64,000 bases of DNA from Epiperipatus broadwayi (GCA_028023455.1 JAQFVV010012405.1:6471334-6535333); one strand, 5' to 3'; shown: positions 1-12,579, numbered from the stretch's first letter. Numbers and translations are program-made. Notes: generated by a model from the letters alone, not told the origin.

Positions 1-1156
1 GACTTTTATTTTCTTCTACAGCTTTTCTTGCTAGTTCACAGTTATACTTTCTTATATCATTTTCAACTCTTTTCCGCACCATTTTACAAAATTCGAGATA
101 TTCAATTCTTTTTAATGCATCATTCTTGCATATCTTCATATTCCTTCTTTTCTTCATAAGTTCTCTAGTCTCAGTAGAAATTTTATTAGTCAATTGCTGC
201 TTTTTTCTACCAGCTATCTTTGTTGCAGTTTTTAAAAGTGTATCAGTTATTTTCATATTAATTTTATTCAAATCTGAATCATGTTCAAAATCTACTAATA
301 CTTGAAACCGATTTGTAAGTTCTAATTTAAATTCATTAGAATGTTTCTGAAGATTACGAATATCAACTGTAAATTTCGCAGATGATGTAGTTGTTTTTGC
401 AAATAATGCTTCCGAGCTGCAGGAAATGTTGCAGGAGTTATCAGATGAAAGTAGGAAAGTAGGACTAAAGATAAATGTTAAAAAGACTAAAGTAATGTTT
501 AATCGATTTGCTCAAAATATGAAAATAAAGATTGATTATGATGAATTAGAAGAAGTTAAGAGTTACAAATACCTTGGTCAGATTATTAATACAGATGGAA
601 ACATAATAGAGGAAATTAATCATAGAATTAAACTTGGTTGGAGTGCTTTTGGTAGAAATAACTTGATATTAAAAGGAAATATGCCTATGTGTTTGAAAAG
701 AAAGGTTTTTAACAAATGTGTTTTACCAGTTCTTACTTATGGATCTGAGACTTGGACACTTAATAGAAGATCAATACAGAGACTTCAGACCACTCAAAGA
801 AGTATGGAGAGATGTATGTTGGAAGTAACAAGAAGAGATCGAAAACGCAATGTATGGGTAAGAGAACAAACAGGTGTTACTGACCTCATTGAAAAAATTA
901 AAAGATTGAAGTGGAGTTGGGCTGGACATATTGCTAGAAGAGATGATAATAGATGGACAATTGAAATTTTAAACTGGATTCCAAGAGATTGTAAAAGACC
1001 CAGAAGGAGACCACATGTAAGATGGATGGATGAAATAAGAAAATGTGTAGGGGTGATGTGGAGAAGAGAAGCTAAAGATCGGAGAAGATGGATTAAACTT
1101 GGAGAGACCTTCATCCTGCAGTGGATTGATAATGGTTGATAATGATGATGATGATG
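1..1156 (+). mobile_element. RTE-clade LINE copy with inverted 5' segment (twin-primed insertion)
   Basis: Two pieces of the same RTE element are joined head-on. Bases 1 to about 376 are the reverse complement of the region seen at about 40503-40880 in the fuller copy (the linker between endonuclease and reverse transcriptase). From about 377 the sequence runs forward and matches 41787 to the element's 3' end, ending in a short TGA/ATG repeat near 1156. The junction shares only about 2 nt (AT) between the two source segments. An inverted 5' part joined to a forward 3' part is the classic product of twin priming during target-primed reverse transcription. The left end of the insertion lies outside the window. 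Confidence 0.9.
377..1139 (+). pseudogene. 3' part of RTE endonuclease/reverse transcriptase ORF, 5'-truncated
   Basis: The reading frame opens inside the reverse transcriptase just at the FADD-type catalytic motif (codons at about 380) and runs to a TGA after the natural C-terminus, ending in residues GETFILQWIDNG. It retains the thumb-like region with YKYLGQIIN and the C-terminal W-GHIARRDDNRW block typical of RTE elements. Compared with the copy at 39.6-42.3 kb it has two extra residues (ES) near the start, E instead of G in MLEVTRRD, and an intact tryptophan codon where the other copy has TAG. I otherwise see no amino-acid difference over about 230 residues. It cannot make an active protein because the endonuclease and most of the RT are absent or inverted. 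Confidence 0.88.
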
Positions 1157-2135
1157 TATAAATGAAGATTTTATATTATCCAATCCTTGTATAAGAATTC
1201 CAATTTTATAAGAACCCCCTTCTATGAGTAATCATTATTATGAAATAAAAGATTTTTCACCCAAGGATTTACACAAAGAATTATAAACAAATATTACTAA
1301 GTTAATTATGTTAGTAATAAACAAAAATTTATATTCTGCCAAGAATGAAATCAGTATGAAGAATAATAAAATCTTACCTCCATATTAAGTTATTTTTACC
1401 TTGGTGAAGTCGTTTTATAGAGAAGACCTCAATTTTATTTTAAAAAAATATTTAAATCAATGATCTTTCCATTTCTCTTTATTTAATAACTTTTTTAAAT
1501 TGACTATTTCAATGCAAACAGATTTTGGAAGCAAAGGAAATAAAATTAGATGTCCAAAGCTGATGGTACTCATAATGCTAAGATGTAATAAAAGTTTATG
1601 GTATTGTTCTAACTCTATCATTTATAAAATAATGTCCATTGAGGATAAAGTTCTTAATGTTCATTAAAGATAAACTTCTTTATTCCCTGGTTATCAATCT
1701 TCAGTGAATCATGTAGTATACTCTGTTGTTCAGAATTCTTCCTCTTATATGATGTTGATATCTTCTTCCATAAATTATTTTGATATAATACACATATAGT
1801 TTAGGAATTTCAGTAGGAGTAAACAATTACATTATTTTCAGATCATACAATAGCATTCAATCCTATGGCAAAATGATATTTTTATATACGTATTATCTTC
1901 TTAATATAATTTAATTTACATATATAAATGCTTTTTTTGATGAAAATTTACCTTCTTTATGATTCCAATTTAGAATGATTTTATTACTAGATTCTTTAAT
2001 TAATAAATAAAATATATATATATAATTTTGTTTTGAAGCTATAATTAATGAATATAAACTTCCAGAATCTGCCATTTAACTATTGTTCTAAATCATGCAG
2101 AGTTTTTAATACCTTATAAACTGTTGATGAACCAC
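1157..2135. other. AT-rich sequence, nothing recognised
   Basis: There is no supported ORF or recognisable repeat. It holds short A/T homopolymers and a brief (TA) run near 2012-2022. Confidence 0.5.
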
Positions 2136-2475
2136 ATCAGAAAATGTCTATCAATATGAAAAATAGGCAAGCCAGAGTAATCAATCGATGCCAGATGGCT
2201 TGTACATAAAATCCCTGTCTAGTGCCTACTCTTCCAATATCTCCAGACTAGTTTCTAGCTTATGGCTTTTGTCAGTGAGGAGCTTTGGATCTGAGAACAC
2301 TTCACCTAGATATTAGGATGAGTAGGCACTAGATAGGGATTTTTATGCACAAGCCTTCTGGCATCCATTGATTACTCTGGCTTGCACTAAGTGACACTAC
2401 TGTATGGAGAGTTTTGCCTGTTTTAAAAAGTTATGAGCAAGCATAAGAAATAGTGATCATGTGTTGTTTACTGGT
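2136..2475. mobile_element. Foldback element, family A, copy 1
   Basis: A left arm (about 2165-2225) and a right arm (about 2310-2390) are reverse complements of each other over roughly 60-65 bp. They include the paired blocks GCCAGAGTAATCAAT and ATTGATTACTCTGGC. The centre carries the block TAGTTTCTAGCTTATGG shared with the other copies. Further out, the right side holds TATGGAGAGTTTTGCC and GAGCAAGCATAA, which are also found, inverted, at the left end of the copy at 60.2 kb. No coding potential is present. The best explanation is a non-autonomous foldback or MITE-like element; a retroposed palindromic SINE is the alternative. Confidence 0.7.
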
Positions 2476-4475
2476 TTAAGATGAAAAATGTTTTAAAAGT
2501 CCTACAATGGATTAGGATGTTTGATCAAGCTACAAACTAAACTCTTTAGATCACTTTGCCAGCTGGTAATTATTTTATAGTGTTGTGGTTTTTCTATAAC
2601 ATGTGGATACCATTGTGGGGTTCTAATCTAGATAGAAATATATATTTTTTACATAGGTGGGATCATCAAGAAGCTTATGGTATTCATTTAGATATCAGAA
2701 CCATAGACAACCTAGTGAGTGAGTCACGGAATTATTGATTGATAAATAAATATCTAGATCTTAAAAAGATAAAATAAAGAAGGGAAACTATAAACCTTAC
2801 ACCAACTGGCATTTGAGTAATATATGATTAAGGTTTTTCTTACTATTTATCTGTGTGGTTGTTGGTGGTAAACGTGGATCTACGGAAGCTGTTTTGTTAC
2901 AGTGGAATTTTAAACACAGTTACCATCGAGCTAGTACTAAACTAAATAATCGTTTGTGTACGAATAAAATTAAATTATTAAAAATTAATTTGATTTTAAG
3001 ATTGCAGTGTTTTTATAGTTTATGGGAAAAATTAATTATTGTCAAGATTTGATTACTATTATTATATAAAATAATTCAACTTATGCTTTAAATACTTATT
3101 AATAAATGACATTACTACAGAACAAAAAAAAAAACTACAAAGTAAATTAACTGGCATCATATCTATAAAACGACTTCTTTATGAGAGTGATTTATTGTGT
3201 CAGAAAGGTTCATACATTTTCTTAGAAATATTTACTATCTAAAATAAGAAGGTTTCATGTTACGGACTCTAAATTGTTGCCTTAGTTGTTGAATTTTTTT
3301 TTTTTTTTTAGTTATATGATTTCTGAAATTTTATAGCAAAATAAATTCTGTAAGAATTAATTTTATTGTGATAATTTCACAAGATAATTTATTTAGCTGT
3401 CCAAATCATTAGTAAAATATATATGCATGTATGTAAGTCTGTGTGCTGAACGACCACTACTTACTCTATCTGTTACATTTGATTATAAGTCTTTGCACAG
3501 ATATCTGAAACCCTTTGACAGTAGCAAACTATATATATAGTTAACATATACACACATAACTATAATACAATTTAATTTAGAAAAAAACAACAACATATAT
3601 TGACACATTAACAAAAAGTGGGCGGAGGAGTTAAGAGAGCAGTCACGTGACAGATAAAAGTACATGCTGAAGGCCCAATGAGTGCACAAAATGCAGAAAT
3701 GGTTGATTGAGAAATAATTCATATCAATAATCTAACAGGTTGGCCTATATAAAATGTATGGATTTCCAAATTTTTTCACATCTTGGGTTGCTAAAGCCAT
3801 GAGTCGTAAGCCTACATATCGCACTTTTGTATACAATATCTGCATTTCCTTTTATGATTTTTTTTTTTTTTGATGGACTTCTCAAAACATTGTAAATTGA
3901 CATAATGATAAACGCAATTAATTTCCAAAGAAATACTGACTGATTAATACCATAGCATAAGAAAAGTTTAATATTTATGTGTTGACAATAATATGCATTC
4001 CAATTTATTTAAAAATATAAAATATAGACAAAATAAAGATAAAAGTTAAGTTTTATATAAAAATAATAACAGAAAGTTATGTATTTTTAAAAAAAAACGA
4101 CAATAGATTTTTTTCTTGCATTCCTATTTAAGTCAGAAAAGAATAAAATGAGATTTTGGTTATTTTTACCCCCTTATAATTTTTCTTTAACAATTAATTA
4201 TAGGTGCAAATCTAAAAATATGTTTACAAAGTGAATCTTTTTTTAAAACAAAATAAATAATTTTTAAAATAGATTTTCAAACAACTAGTAATACTAACAA
4301 TATTTTCTTTTAATTCCAATTCATAACTATAACATTTTTTAAATATATTTTTCTTCTTGTGGTCAATATTAAAAATTAACATATAATTCCTATAATAGTC
4401 AGAAGTACATTTTGCATGTGAATAAACATTTAATAGATTTTCATTTGCATCTTTTTTTTTCATATGTCATAGTGA
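2476..4475. other. AT-rich sequence, nothing clearly recognised
   Basis: No supported gene. The segment 3600-3720 is less AT-rich and has loose similarity to 10790-10880 (shared order of short blocks such as GAGTGCA and TTGACTG-like words), so it may be an old shared repeat. The rest shows only A/T homopolymers. Confidence 0.4.
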
Positions 4476-4536
4476 ATCAAGCAACTGATTGCTTGCAAGG
4501 CGGCTGCACTGACCTCTTGGCTAACAATGCTTGACT
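4476..4536 (-). repeat. Fragment of tRNA-like SINE (family C)
   Basis: On the minus strand this reads as the 5' tRNA-like part (TTAGCCAAGAGGTCAGTGCAG, an A-box-like block followed by GCCGCCTTGCAAGC) seen in longer form at 44.5 kb and, more diverged, at 7.55 kb. The B-box half is missing. A 3'-truncated or decayed tRNA-derived SINE is the simplest reading. Confidence 0.55.
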
Positions 4537-4918
4537 ATTTTTATTAAAACTTTTACAATTTTAAAGTTTTATTTTTTACTTTCTGTTGTTCAGAAAATAT
4601 TGCTTATCAAAAGTTCTGATGGAATGAATATTGTATTGCATTTTAAATTCTCAGACAATACTTTTCATTTTTATTTAGCCCTCTGTCTGTAATTTGCACA
4701 GTAAAAAATTGCTGTTTGTCATTTATTTCATATATGTGGTTCTCTAATAAACCAATCAGTAATGTGTGACCAAATACAAATGTATCCTATAGGTATTTTA
4801 ATTATAAATATATTCAGAAATAGTAAAAATGTAAAATATTTGAAAAATGTTTTAAATCTAAAAAAAAGTCTATCCATATGAAAAAATATAATGTTATTGT
4901 TGCAAACTTTTCTGAATA

Positions 4919-5222
4919 TGTAAAAATAAAAATAATTTGTACATCTTATTTATAGTAAACATTTTTATTATTTATATATACACACAAAATCTGACAATTT
5001 GACTGTTCTATATTCTTCCTTACAGCTACTTATTAAGAAACTGAAATAGTAGTAGCCCTGAGGAGGACTGCAGGATAGTCAAAACATCAGATTGTGTGCG
5101 TGTGTATATCATAATTTTTATTGCTGTAAAGTGTTTGAAGTAAGATGTACAAATTGTATTTATATAAAATATTGCAGCAAAATTAAAGGAAATGATAGAT
5201 TTAATAGCATTTGTAAAAATAA
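4919..5222 (+). mobile_element. Short element with hammerhead-like core, copy a
   Basis: An 11-bp direct repeat TGTAAAAATAA (4919-4929 and 5212-5222) flanks about 282 bp. Inside, AATTTGTACATCTTA (4934-4948) is exactly complementary to 5139-5153. Between these arms lies CTGAGGA (5058-5064), one extra base, GACT...AGTC stem sides and AAAAC (5081-5085), a decayed form of a CTGANGA-stem-GAAAC core. The 3' part (TATATAAAATATT... AAAGGAAA) is shared with the copy at 28.4 kb. The direct repeat is A-rich, so the boundaries are less certain than for the 28.4 kb copy. Confidence 0.55.
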
Positions 5223-7125
5223 TTGAAAATATTAAAGTAAAAACAATACTTAACTTTTTACATAATTTATTTTACAATAGGCACTCATAATATTTTTTCA
5301 TTATTAACTCTTCAGCTGCCTGACTCGTAAAAAAATGAGAAGATTTGACGTCACTCTAAATTGGCTACTTTTTATCCCACGTATACATATTATACATCAT
5401 TGAAAAGAAAATCAAAAGTTCTGTAAGATGGTGCCCTCTTCAGAATTATTTTACAAGTAAAAAATCAATAAAAATGACCATATATGTCAAACAAAACCAA
5501 AGCACTGCCTTCTCACCACCTTTTCTTGAATCTTATTGGCTGTCAGAATTCTGTCAAGAAGGAATATGGCTGCCAAAAAGTAAAAAGTTACGTTTGTTTT
5601 GTGTTTTATTTAGAAAATGATAAACGAATGTTTACAACATTTTAAACAATATTTGAATTGAATTACAAATTATTATTGATAAAATAATACTAAAAATCAA
5701 ATTATTTTTGAAAAATAGTTAAGATGTTACCAAGAATTATTTATTTATTGCTACATATTTATCGTAACGTAAAAGTGAAAAAAAAAAAAGATTACGTCAG
5801 AACTCGTTTTGGTTGGTCAAAATAGAGTTACTTTAATTTCACCGCAATTGAATATTTTTTAAATTATAAATCAAATTTTATTTTTGAAAAGACTTTCGTT
5901 TACTTTCATAATCTGACAAATTATTAATATGCTTTTTACAAACGAAACTAACGTATTTATATTATTAAAAGATGAATCTATTTTAACAATTGATTTTGTT
6001 AAAGTTGTGAGTTGGCCAATTAAAAGTTTTGATTTTTAACTCATTTGGCCAATTATATAATTTGTGCTTAAAAGGTTAATTCAGAAAAGGGTTTGTCATT
6101 TAAATCTATCTTTCTATCAGTTGTTGCAAATATTTTGAATGACTATAGCTTCCATCTATTGATAAAAAGTTAAATTGAAGAATAGTAGTTTTCACAACAA
6201 AAGTCATGCACTTTAGATATCCATAATAAATAGATGAGTCATTAAAAACCTTTCATTAAAAAAGTAGCACTACAGCAATGACATTTAATGAAATCACAAG
6301 CAAAACAGAAAGAAGGTTGAAAGCTTTTAATTTTATCTATTGTTTGTGTTGCAATGAAATATTCTATCATTAATCAGTCACAATTTTATGAAATTGTGTT
6401 CATCACTATCAATAATGATTACCATACCCCCCTTACCTGTATTGAATTGGCTGCTTAACAGCACAAAAAATAAACGGCCCACTGAGATGATATTCTCAAA
6501 TTTTATATAAGATTAGATGCCATAATGCAATCTGCTATGCAGTTTATTATGGGGAATTGCATGCCAATTTATCCACCTAAGTTGCACAACACAGATACTT
6601 ATATGATCACACCAAAGAGCACACTGAAACCAAATCCATTTTCTTCAAGCATGAATCCATACTTGGCCACAGCTTTGAACTTACATCTCCCAGCATTGTC
6701 TGTTCTAAAGATAATAGTGCCAAATGTAAAGTGAAATAAGCCTGACATATTGCCAAGAAATCAATGGAAAAGAATCCCATGCCCCTCTTTCAAAAAAAGG
6801 TTTGTATAACTGTACTTATTTACAATTCAAATTTTATGTAAATTCCCCACCTTTTGTTTTCTGTAATAAATATAACAAGCCCTCATTACAATCTGTGGTA
6901 TAAGGATGACTATTAAATAGTCAAAAGCATCCTAGGCATACTATGAAAATTGAATGTTAAATTAAAGCTTTTCTCTAAATACTTTGTATGTATTTGTTTT
7001 TTGAATAAATAATAATTGGGATTGGGGAAGGTTTGAAAACATCACTCATTATTTAAAAAAGTTTTTATCTACATAATACAAAAATAAAGTTTATTGCACA
7101 TGAATATATAAAAAAAATTAGAATA
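5223..7125. other. AT-rich sequence, no gene recognised
   Basis: No supported ORF. A perfect TGACGTCA palindrome (CRE-type site) is at 5346-5353, but there is no nearby gene to regulate and it may be chance. Two short GTTGGCCAATTA/TTTGGCCAATTA blocks lie near 6010 and 6045. Confidence 0.4.
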
Positions 7126-7129
7126 TTGG

Positions 7130-7532
7130 AAATACCCATCCCTCTTCTATGTATTTAAATGGATACTGTCCTATATGTGAGGGGTCAGAATGACTTGAAG
7201 TCAACATGGGCATGACAACAATATTGGCATCAGTATAGGGTTTGGGAATTCTATCATCAGATTTTCAATGGTATGGATAGCTGAAGAGTTGGAGTGGATT
7301 GAAACCTGTCCATTAAAGTGTAAGGATTATCTTAATATAAACTGAGCACTGATTATATATATATGTATGGGAGATAATAGTCTGGACCAATTGATGAGTG
7401 CTGGTCTAGCACGAAATACATATATTGGTGATTATTTATCTTTTTTTTGCATTTGTGTGGGCATGTGTATTAGTAGTATGAGATAATGTGGATAGTAAAG
7501 AGGCTTGAAAGTCTAAATTCAAATCCCCTATA
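7130..7532 (+). repeat. Family B non-autonomous element
   Basis: This matches the other family B copies across GAGGGGTCAGAATGACTT, the CATCAGATTTTCAATG block, CCTGTCCATTAAAGT, TAATATAAACTGAGCACTGA and ATTGGTGATTATTTATC. It ends in a tRNA-like stretch with an AATTCAAATCCCC B-box-like motif. The tRNA-like part lies at the right end, the reverse of a normal SINE. There is no coding potential. Confidence 0.75.
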
Positions 7533-7547
7533 TATATATTTTTTAAA

Positions 7548-7655
7548 GTGTCATACCATTGGCTGGGACATGAACCCGCAACCCGGGCAACTGCCTGCAA
7601 GTGCAAGGCAGTTGCGCTGACCTCTCGACCACCAATGCAAGACAAAAAAAATTGG
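7548..7655 (-). repeat. tRNA-like SINE head (family C)
   Basis: Read on the minus strand there is GGTGGTCGAGAGGTCAGCGC (A-box-like), a self-complementary middle (AACTGCCT/AGGCAGTT) resembling an anticodon arm, and GGGTTCATGTCCC (B-box-like) about 40 nt later. The acceptor ends do not pair as a full cloverleaf and the stretch is related to the copies at 4.5 and 44.5 kb, so I call it a tRNA-derived repeat and not a tRNA gene. Confidence 0.65.
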
Positions 7656-7739
7656 AAATAATAGAATTTGGCAATATTTGGTTCATCCAGAGCTTCCAAG
7701 CTTCCATTCAGCCACTGAACCAAATTGTAAAGGTGGCAC

Positions 7740-8625
7740 AGTAAATAGTATATAAATACATATTAATTTACAAATATATATGATACTAATTTTTTATTCC
7801 TATAATAATTAAGAAATATAAGCTTTTCCACATATACATCCATTTATCTGACCAATAAAATTAAATAAATGATCAAATGGCCTCATTGCTCTGTAGTTTA
7901 TAAAAGGTTCAAGCATTCGCATCATCAGTTTAAAACTGAAATCATTTCTAAGGATCTTGGGTTTCAGTCTGACACTATACAACTGCACTAAACCATGTGT
8001 GACTATTCTATCAAATTAAGAAACTATAAGAAGTCTAATTTGTCTTTTAAATATTTGTGAATATTTAATTATGAGTGTATATATGTGTAAATTCTCAAAC
8101 CAATAAAATCATTTCAGTAAAAATCAAGACATTAAATAATGCCTTATTTTACTACTTAGGATGGCATGAATGGAAGTGTAAAAGCAAATATTGAAGTAAG
8201 ATACATATTATCATAAAAGATGTTTTTATCAGTGCACATCATTCATGGATATTTGTAAAACTGAAAATTAAAATAAAAATCATACATTTTAATACTAATG
8301 TAATTTTTTTTCATTATATTACTCTAAAATCTGATAATTCATTAACTACATAGTATGTTTAACATTAACATTCTACTGATATATTGCAATGCACTTATTT
8401 GAAGAAGTGTTCTCACTAATATTTTGGATATTCAGTTCAATATTACCATGAGAAATATTAATGACACATGCCAATATACATATTTGCAATTGTTTCATGA
8501 TTTTGGTTTATAGTCATCTACCACATATCAAAAAATAGGTTCTCTCATATAACCTGAATAAAAAGCAGTTAAGGGAATCAGTCTTGCTATTAGCACAGGA
8601 TATAAAATCCTTAAATAAATTTATT
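7740..8625. other. AT-rich sequence, nothing recognised
   Basis: No ORF, tRNA or repeat that I can place. Confidence 0.4.
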
Positions 8626-8629
8626 CAGT

Positions 8630-9255
8630 TCTGTGCAGTTTGGTGTAGTTGGTAGAACACCTGACATGGGATCAGGAGTTCCAGGATCAATTCTGGTGCT
8701 CACAGGTCTGGAGATCAAAATTTTTATGAACTTCTGAGCAATAATTTTTTGCCCTACATGGTCTATAGTTGGAAGTCTGACATGAGATTGTGAGGGTCCA
8801 GGATTGATTCTGGTGCTCAAAGATCTGGATATCGAACTTCTTACAAACTTCTGAGAAATAAAGCCAGATGCCTTTTTTCCCTACATGGTCCATAGTTGGA
8901 AGAGTGTCCAACTTGGGATTGGGAAGTCCTAAGATCAAGTCTGGTGTTTAAAGGTCTGGAAATCAAACTTCTTATGAACATTTGAGAAATAAAGCCATAT
9001 GTTTTTTGCCTTACATGGTTTGTCATAAAGTGTCCGATGGGATTGGGAGGTCCCAGGATCATTTCTGGTGATCACAGATCTGGAGATAAAATTTCTTACA
9101 AACTTCTGAGCAATAAAGTTATTTGCTTTTTTGCCCTATGTAGTTTGGCATAGGTGGAAGAGTTGTCTGACTTGGGATTGGGAGGATCCAGGATTGATTC
9201 TGGTACTTGAACGTTTTATGAATTCTCAAGCAATAAAGCCATATGCCTTTTTTTG
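8630..9255 (+). repeat. Tandem array of about five tRNA-derived SINE units
   Basis: About five diverged units with a period of roughly 120-140 bp follow one another head to tail. The first is the clearest: TGGTGTAGTTGGTAGAACACC is a good RNA polymerase III A-box region, and GGATCAATTCTGG about 40 nt on is B-box-like. Each unit then has TCTGGAGATC-like sequence, GAACTTCTGAGCAATAAAG and a T-rich stretch ending GCCCTACATGGT. The shared TGAAC-TTGAGCAATAAA block recurs in single copies at 28.9, 34.2, 43.6 and 44.8 kb, so it looks like the conserved 3' domain of a SINE superfamily. Tandem arrays of SINEs are uncommon. Confidence 0.75.
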
Positions 9256-9259
9256 TGTT

Positions 9260-10170
9260 ATTTCAAATCAATCCTCCTTTCTGAATTTTTAACCAAGAAT
9301 CTAAATCTGAAGAATTAAGTAGTCTTCTTATGTGGTCTCAAACACAATACTTTTTACAGATCTAACCATAAAACCAACTTTCCTAGACGCAATTGGAATC
9401 TCATCAACAGATGTAGAACTATCCATTGTTGTTATGCTAATCTGATTCATATATAGAGTAACAATCATTGACATACATAAAAGCTATGAATCATCTGGTT
9501 AATGACTACCAAACCTATGGCTAAAGGGAAGAAATGAAGGATTAGATAAATTCAATAATGAATCTATCTCCTCCTTGGAACCACTATAATTTTTTTTATG
9601 ATATGTTGTTAATTGTTAAACTGTGTAAAAAAAAATCCACACACTGAATAAATAAATGAACAGTTCAAAAGCTATAAATATTTATTAAAAAATGGCTTCA
9701 TGGTATTTCAGATCAATAGAAATAGATTATAGTATAAATTAAGAATTATAAAAACCATATTGAAGACTAAATATAAATGTATAAATGATAAAGAATGTAG
9801 AACTAACTCCTCTGTTGAATACAGTACCGAAGCTTATAAAGATATGTGATTCTTTGATGAAGAATACATAAATGTAGTAGCTATTTATATTTTATGTTAT
9901 TTCATTCCAAAAAACCTACAATACTTATGATATAAATCAAATATGCATAAAATGTAAATCAAGAGATATTTATATTTTAATTAACGTACAGACAATTCTT
10001 AAAGAATTTTACAGATATAGATTTATTGTAGAAATCATGTATATACATTCCTGGCAAATTTTTATATTATTAAACATTTTTTTAAAACTAATTTTCTATA
10101 TCACTAGTTCCTAATCTTTCAATAGATATTTGAAATCATGTATAATAGATAATTATAAAATACATATTTA
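9260..10170. other. AT-rich sequence, nothing recognised
   Basis: No supported gene or repeat. Confidence 0.4.
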
Positions 10171-10175
10171 ACATA

Positions 10176-10346
10176 TCATCATCGACCATTATCAATCCAC
10201 TGCAGGATGAAGGTCTCTCCAAGTTCAATCCATCTTCTCCGATCTTTAGCTTCTCTTCTCCATACCACCTCTGCACACTTTCTTATTTCATCCATTCATC
10301 TCACATGTGGTCTCTTTCTGGGTCTTTTGGAATCCAGTTTAAGATT
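10176..10346 (-). mobile_element. RTE LINE 3'-end fragment
   Basis: The reverse complement matches the last about 170 bp of the RTE element: the codons for WIPRD-KRP-RRPHVRWMDEI and the terminal CTGCAGTGGATTGATAATGG, followed by a short TGATGATG tail on the minus strand. It is severely 5'-truncated, as is usual for target-primed retrotransposition. Confidence 0.85.
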
Positions 10347-10349
10347 TCA

Positions 10350-11925
10350 TTTTCCATCTATTATCATCTCTTTAACATATATGTTCACATATATAATATT
10401 TCATTTCAAAATCTATACAGTAAGATATCAACTAAAATAATTACTAATAAAAAAAATAATGTCGTTATTAAAATGTTAAAACTCACTAACTAAAATTTAC
10501 AAAATCCAATACAATATTTATACCATTTGATGTCAAAGTTTAACTATTGGATGAAAAAAATGAATCTATCTTTAATCTGATTTCTAAAAGTTTAAATTGA
10601 TATATAAAACAAACAATAACAAGTACAAAGATAAAATTTAGATCTGAGAAAATGTAATTGAAGCTTTATTAATATACTATATAAGTGAAAATTGTGCTTG
10701 ATTTATAAACATAAGTTAATAAATACTGGTTTTATATAACATTCAGTTTAGCAGAGCATTTTTTTAGTTATGAAAAGAACAGTAAATACAATAATAAAAA
10801 TGAAAAAGAGAGAAAGCAAACATATGACTGTTTGAGCACAAGCTGAGTGCATGAAATGACTGACTAAGAGATGAGGTGTGCACATAAAATTTATACTTTC
10901 TGCCTTTTTTTAAAAAAATAATATTTATTCAATCAGTGGTTACTGAAACTGTGGATATAAAAAATTACTAGTAGAAAGCAAATATAAATGAATTAATTTT
11001 GTTTATAATATAATTTCTGATGCAATTTAATTTAGAAAATTTTGATTCTGGTAAATTTGTGTCAAAAGTTATAAGTATATGTTTAATGCTGTACTTATGC
11101 CAAAAAATTTTTTATTTGTAGCAAAAAGTTGTTTTTGTAGTTCTGTGTGATGTATTTTGAATATTGTTTTTTTTTTTAAAAAAATGATAGTTATCTTAAA
11201 GTGCTATTATAAGTTGTTGATAAATAACTCATATTTAAAAATCCTGTTATTGTATATAAATAACTTGAATTCTGAGTTGCTCAACGCATTTGAATTCAAA
11301 TTTATGCTTTTATTTAATTCACCAACAACATAGAAATGGGGATTGATTTGAGTTTGAAACTGTTGATGTGTTTTACCCTAGATTTAAAAGATATGTGATA
11401 CAAATTTCTTTGTGATATTATTTTAATTTTCATGATTTGTTCTATCATATCTTTCATAATTTTCTTGCTTTACAGTCAGTACATCATCATATTACTGATC
11501 AACTATCATCAATCTACCACTTTTCCAATGTTAATCCAGTTTCTGTTACCCATAAATTTACTTCTGCACATCATTCTGGAAAACTTTCTTATTTATTCAT
11601 CCACATGTGATCACATCAAGAAAAGATCTTTAATCTTTCACTGTTATTTTGAACACACATCTTTGCATGTTTTATTGTGAAGCATAGAATTATCAAAATT
11701 GAAATAAATCGAGATATTGCCAAATTTCTAGCGCTCGTTACAATACATAACTGACAGCCAATCAGATGTCAAGGATAGCTGTCTAAAATAACATCAAACC
11801 TAAACACACAACAAAGATTTTATGAGAAAAGGGCCATTGCTTATTTATGTCAACAAATGTTATCATCATCACAAATAACCACACATAAATAAATATGGCC
11901 AATCTAAATCAGAAAAAAAAGTAAA
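10350..11925. other. AT-rich sequence, nothing clearly recognised
   Basis: No supported gene. About 11815-11850 has weak reverse-complement likeness to the start of the RTE ORF (the GGGCCAT--CTTATTT block), too short to annotate firmly. Confidence 0.4.
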
Positions 11926-11929
11926 AACA

Positions 11930-12575
11930 ATAATGGCATATTTAATGTTCAATGGATTTTCTTAAAAGATGAAAATAAATATTGATAATATGAGTTACAT
12001 GAAATTAACAACTACAAATACTTTGGTCAGATTATTACTATGGATGAAGATATAATGGATGGAATTAATCCTAGAATTAAACTTGGTGGAGTACTTTTGG
12101 TAGAAATAATTTTAAAAGGAAATATGTCTGTATGATTGAAAAAGAAGATTTTTAATAAAATGTGTTTGATCAGTTCTTGTTTAAGGATCTGAGATTTGGA
12201 TACTTAACAGAAGAGTAATAGAGAGACATTAGACCACTCAAAGAAATATGGAGAGATGCATATTAGGAGTAACAAGAAGAGATGAATAAGAGAATAAAAA
12301 GCTGCTACTGACATCATTGAAAGAATTAAGAGTCTGAAGTGGAATTGTGAATCTGGGCATATTGCTAGAAGAGATAATAATCGATGGACAGTTGAAATCT
12401 TACACTGGGTTCCAAAAGATTATAAAAGACACAGAAAGAGACCACATGTGAGATGGATGTATGAAATATGGAAGTGTATGGGGGTGATGTAAAGAAGAGA
12501 GGCTAGAAATTGGAGAAGTTGGATTGCACTTGGAGTCCTCATCCTGCAGTGGATTAATAATGATTAACAATGCAT
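11930..12575 (+). pseudogene. Decayed 5'-truncated RTE LINE (RT C-terminal part)
   Basis: The sequence is alignable by eye to the RTE element from the FNRFAQN region to its 3' end. It has an equivalent of YKYFGQIITMD near 12010, CCACTCAAAGAAATATGGAG near 12235, GGCATATTGCTAGAAGAGA near 12357 and CATCCTGCAGTGGATTAA near 12540. Several frameshifts and stops break the frame. It is an old insertion clearly diverged from the two young copies. Confidence 0.85.
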
Positions 12576-12579
12576 ATAG

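Noticed and set aside
3600-3720. Shared repeat with 10,790-10,880
   Set aside because: Only short words match, in a similar order; too weak to call a family.
5346-5353. CRE site (TGACGTCA) as a regulatory element
   Set aside because: An 8-bp palindrome can occur by chance in this much sequence, and no gene is nearby.
8630-9255. CRISPR array or tRNA gene cluster
   Set aside because: The repeats have no constant spacers, diverge along their whole length, and the setting is eukaryotic; only the first unit has a good A-box.
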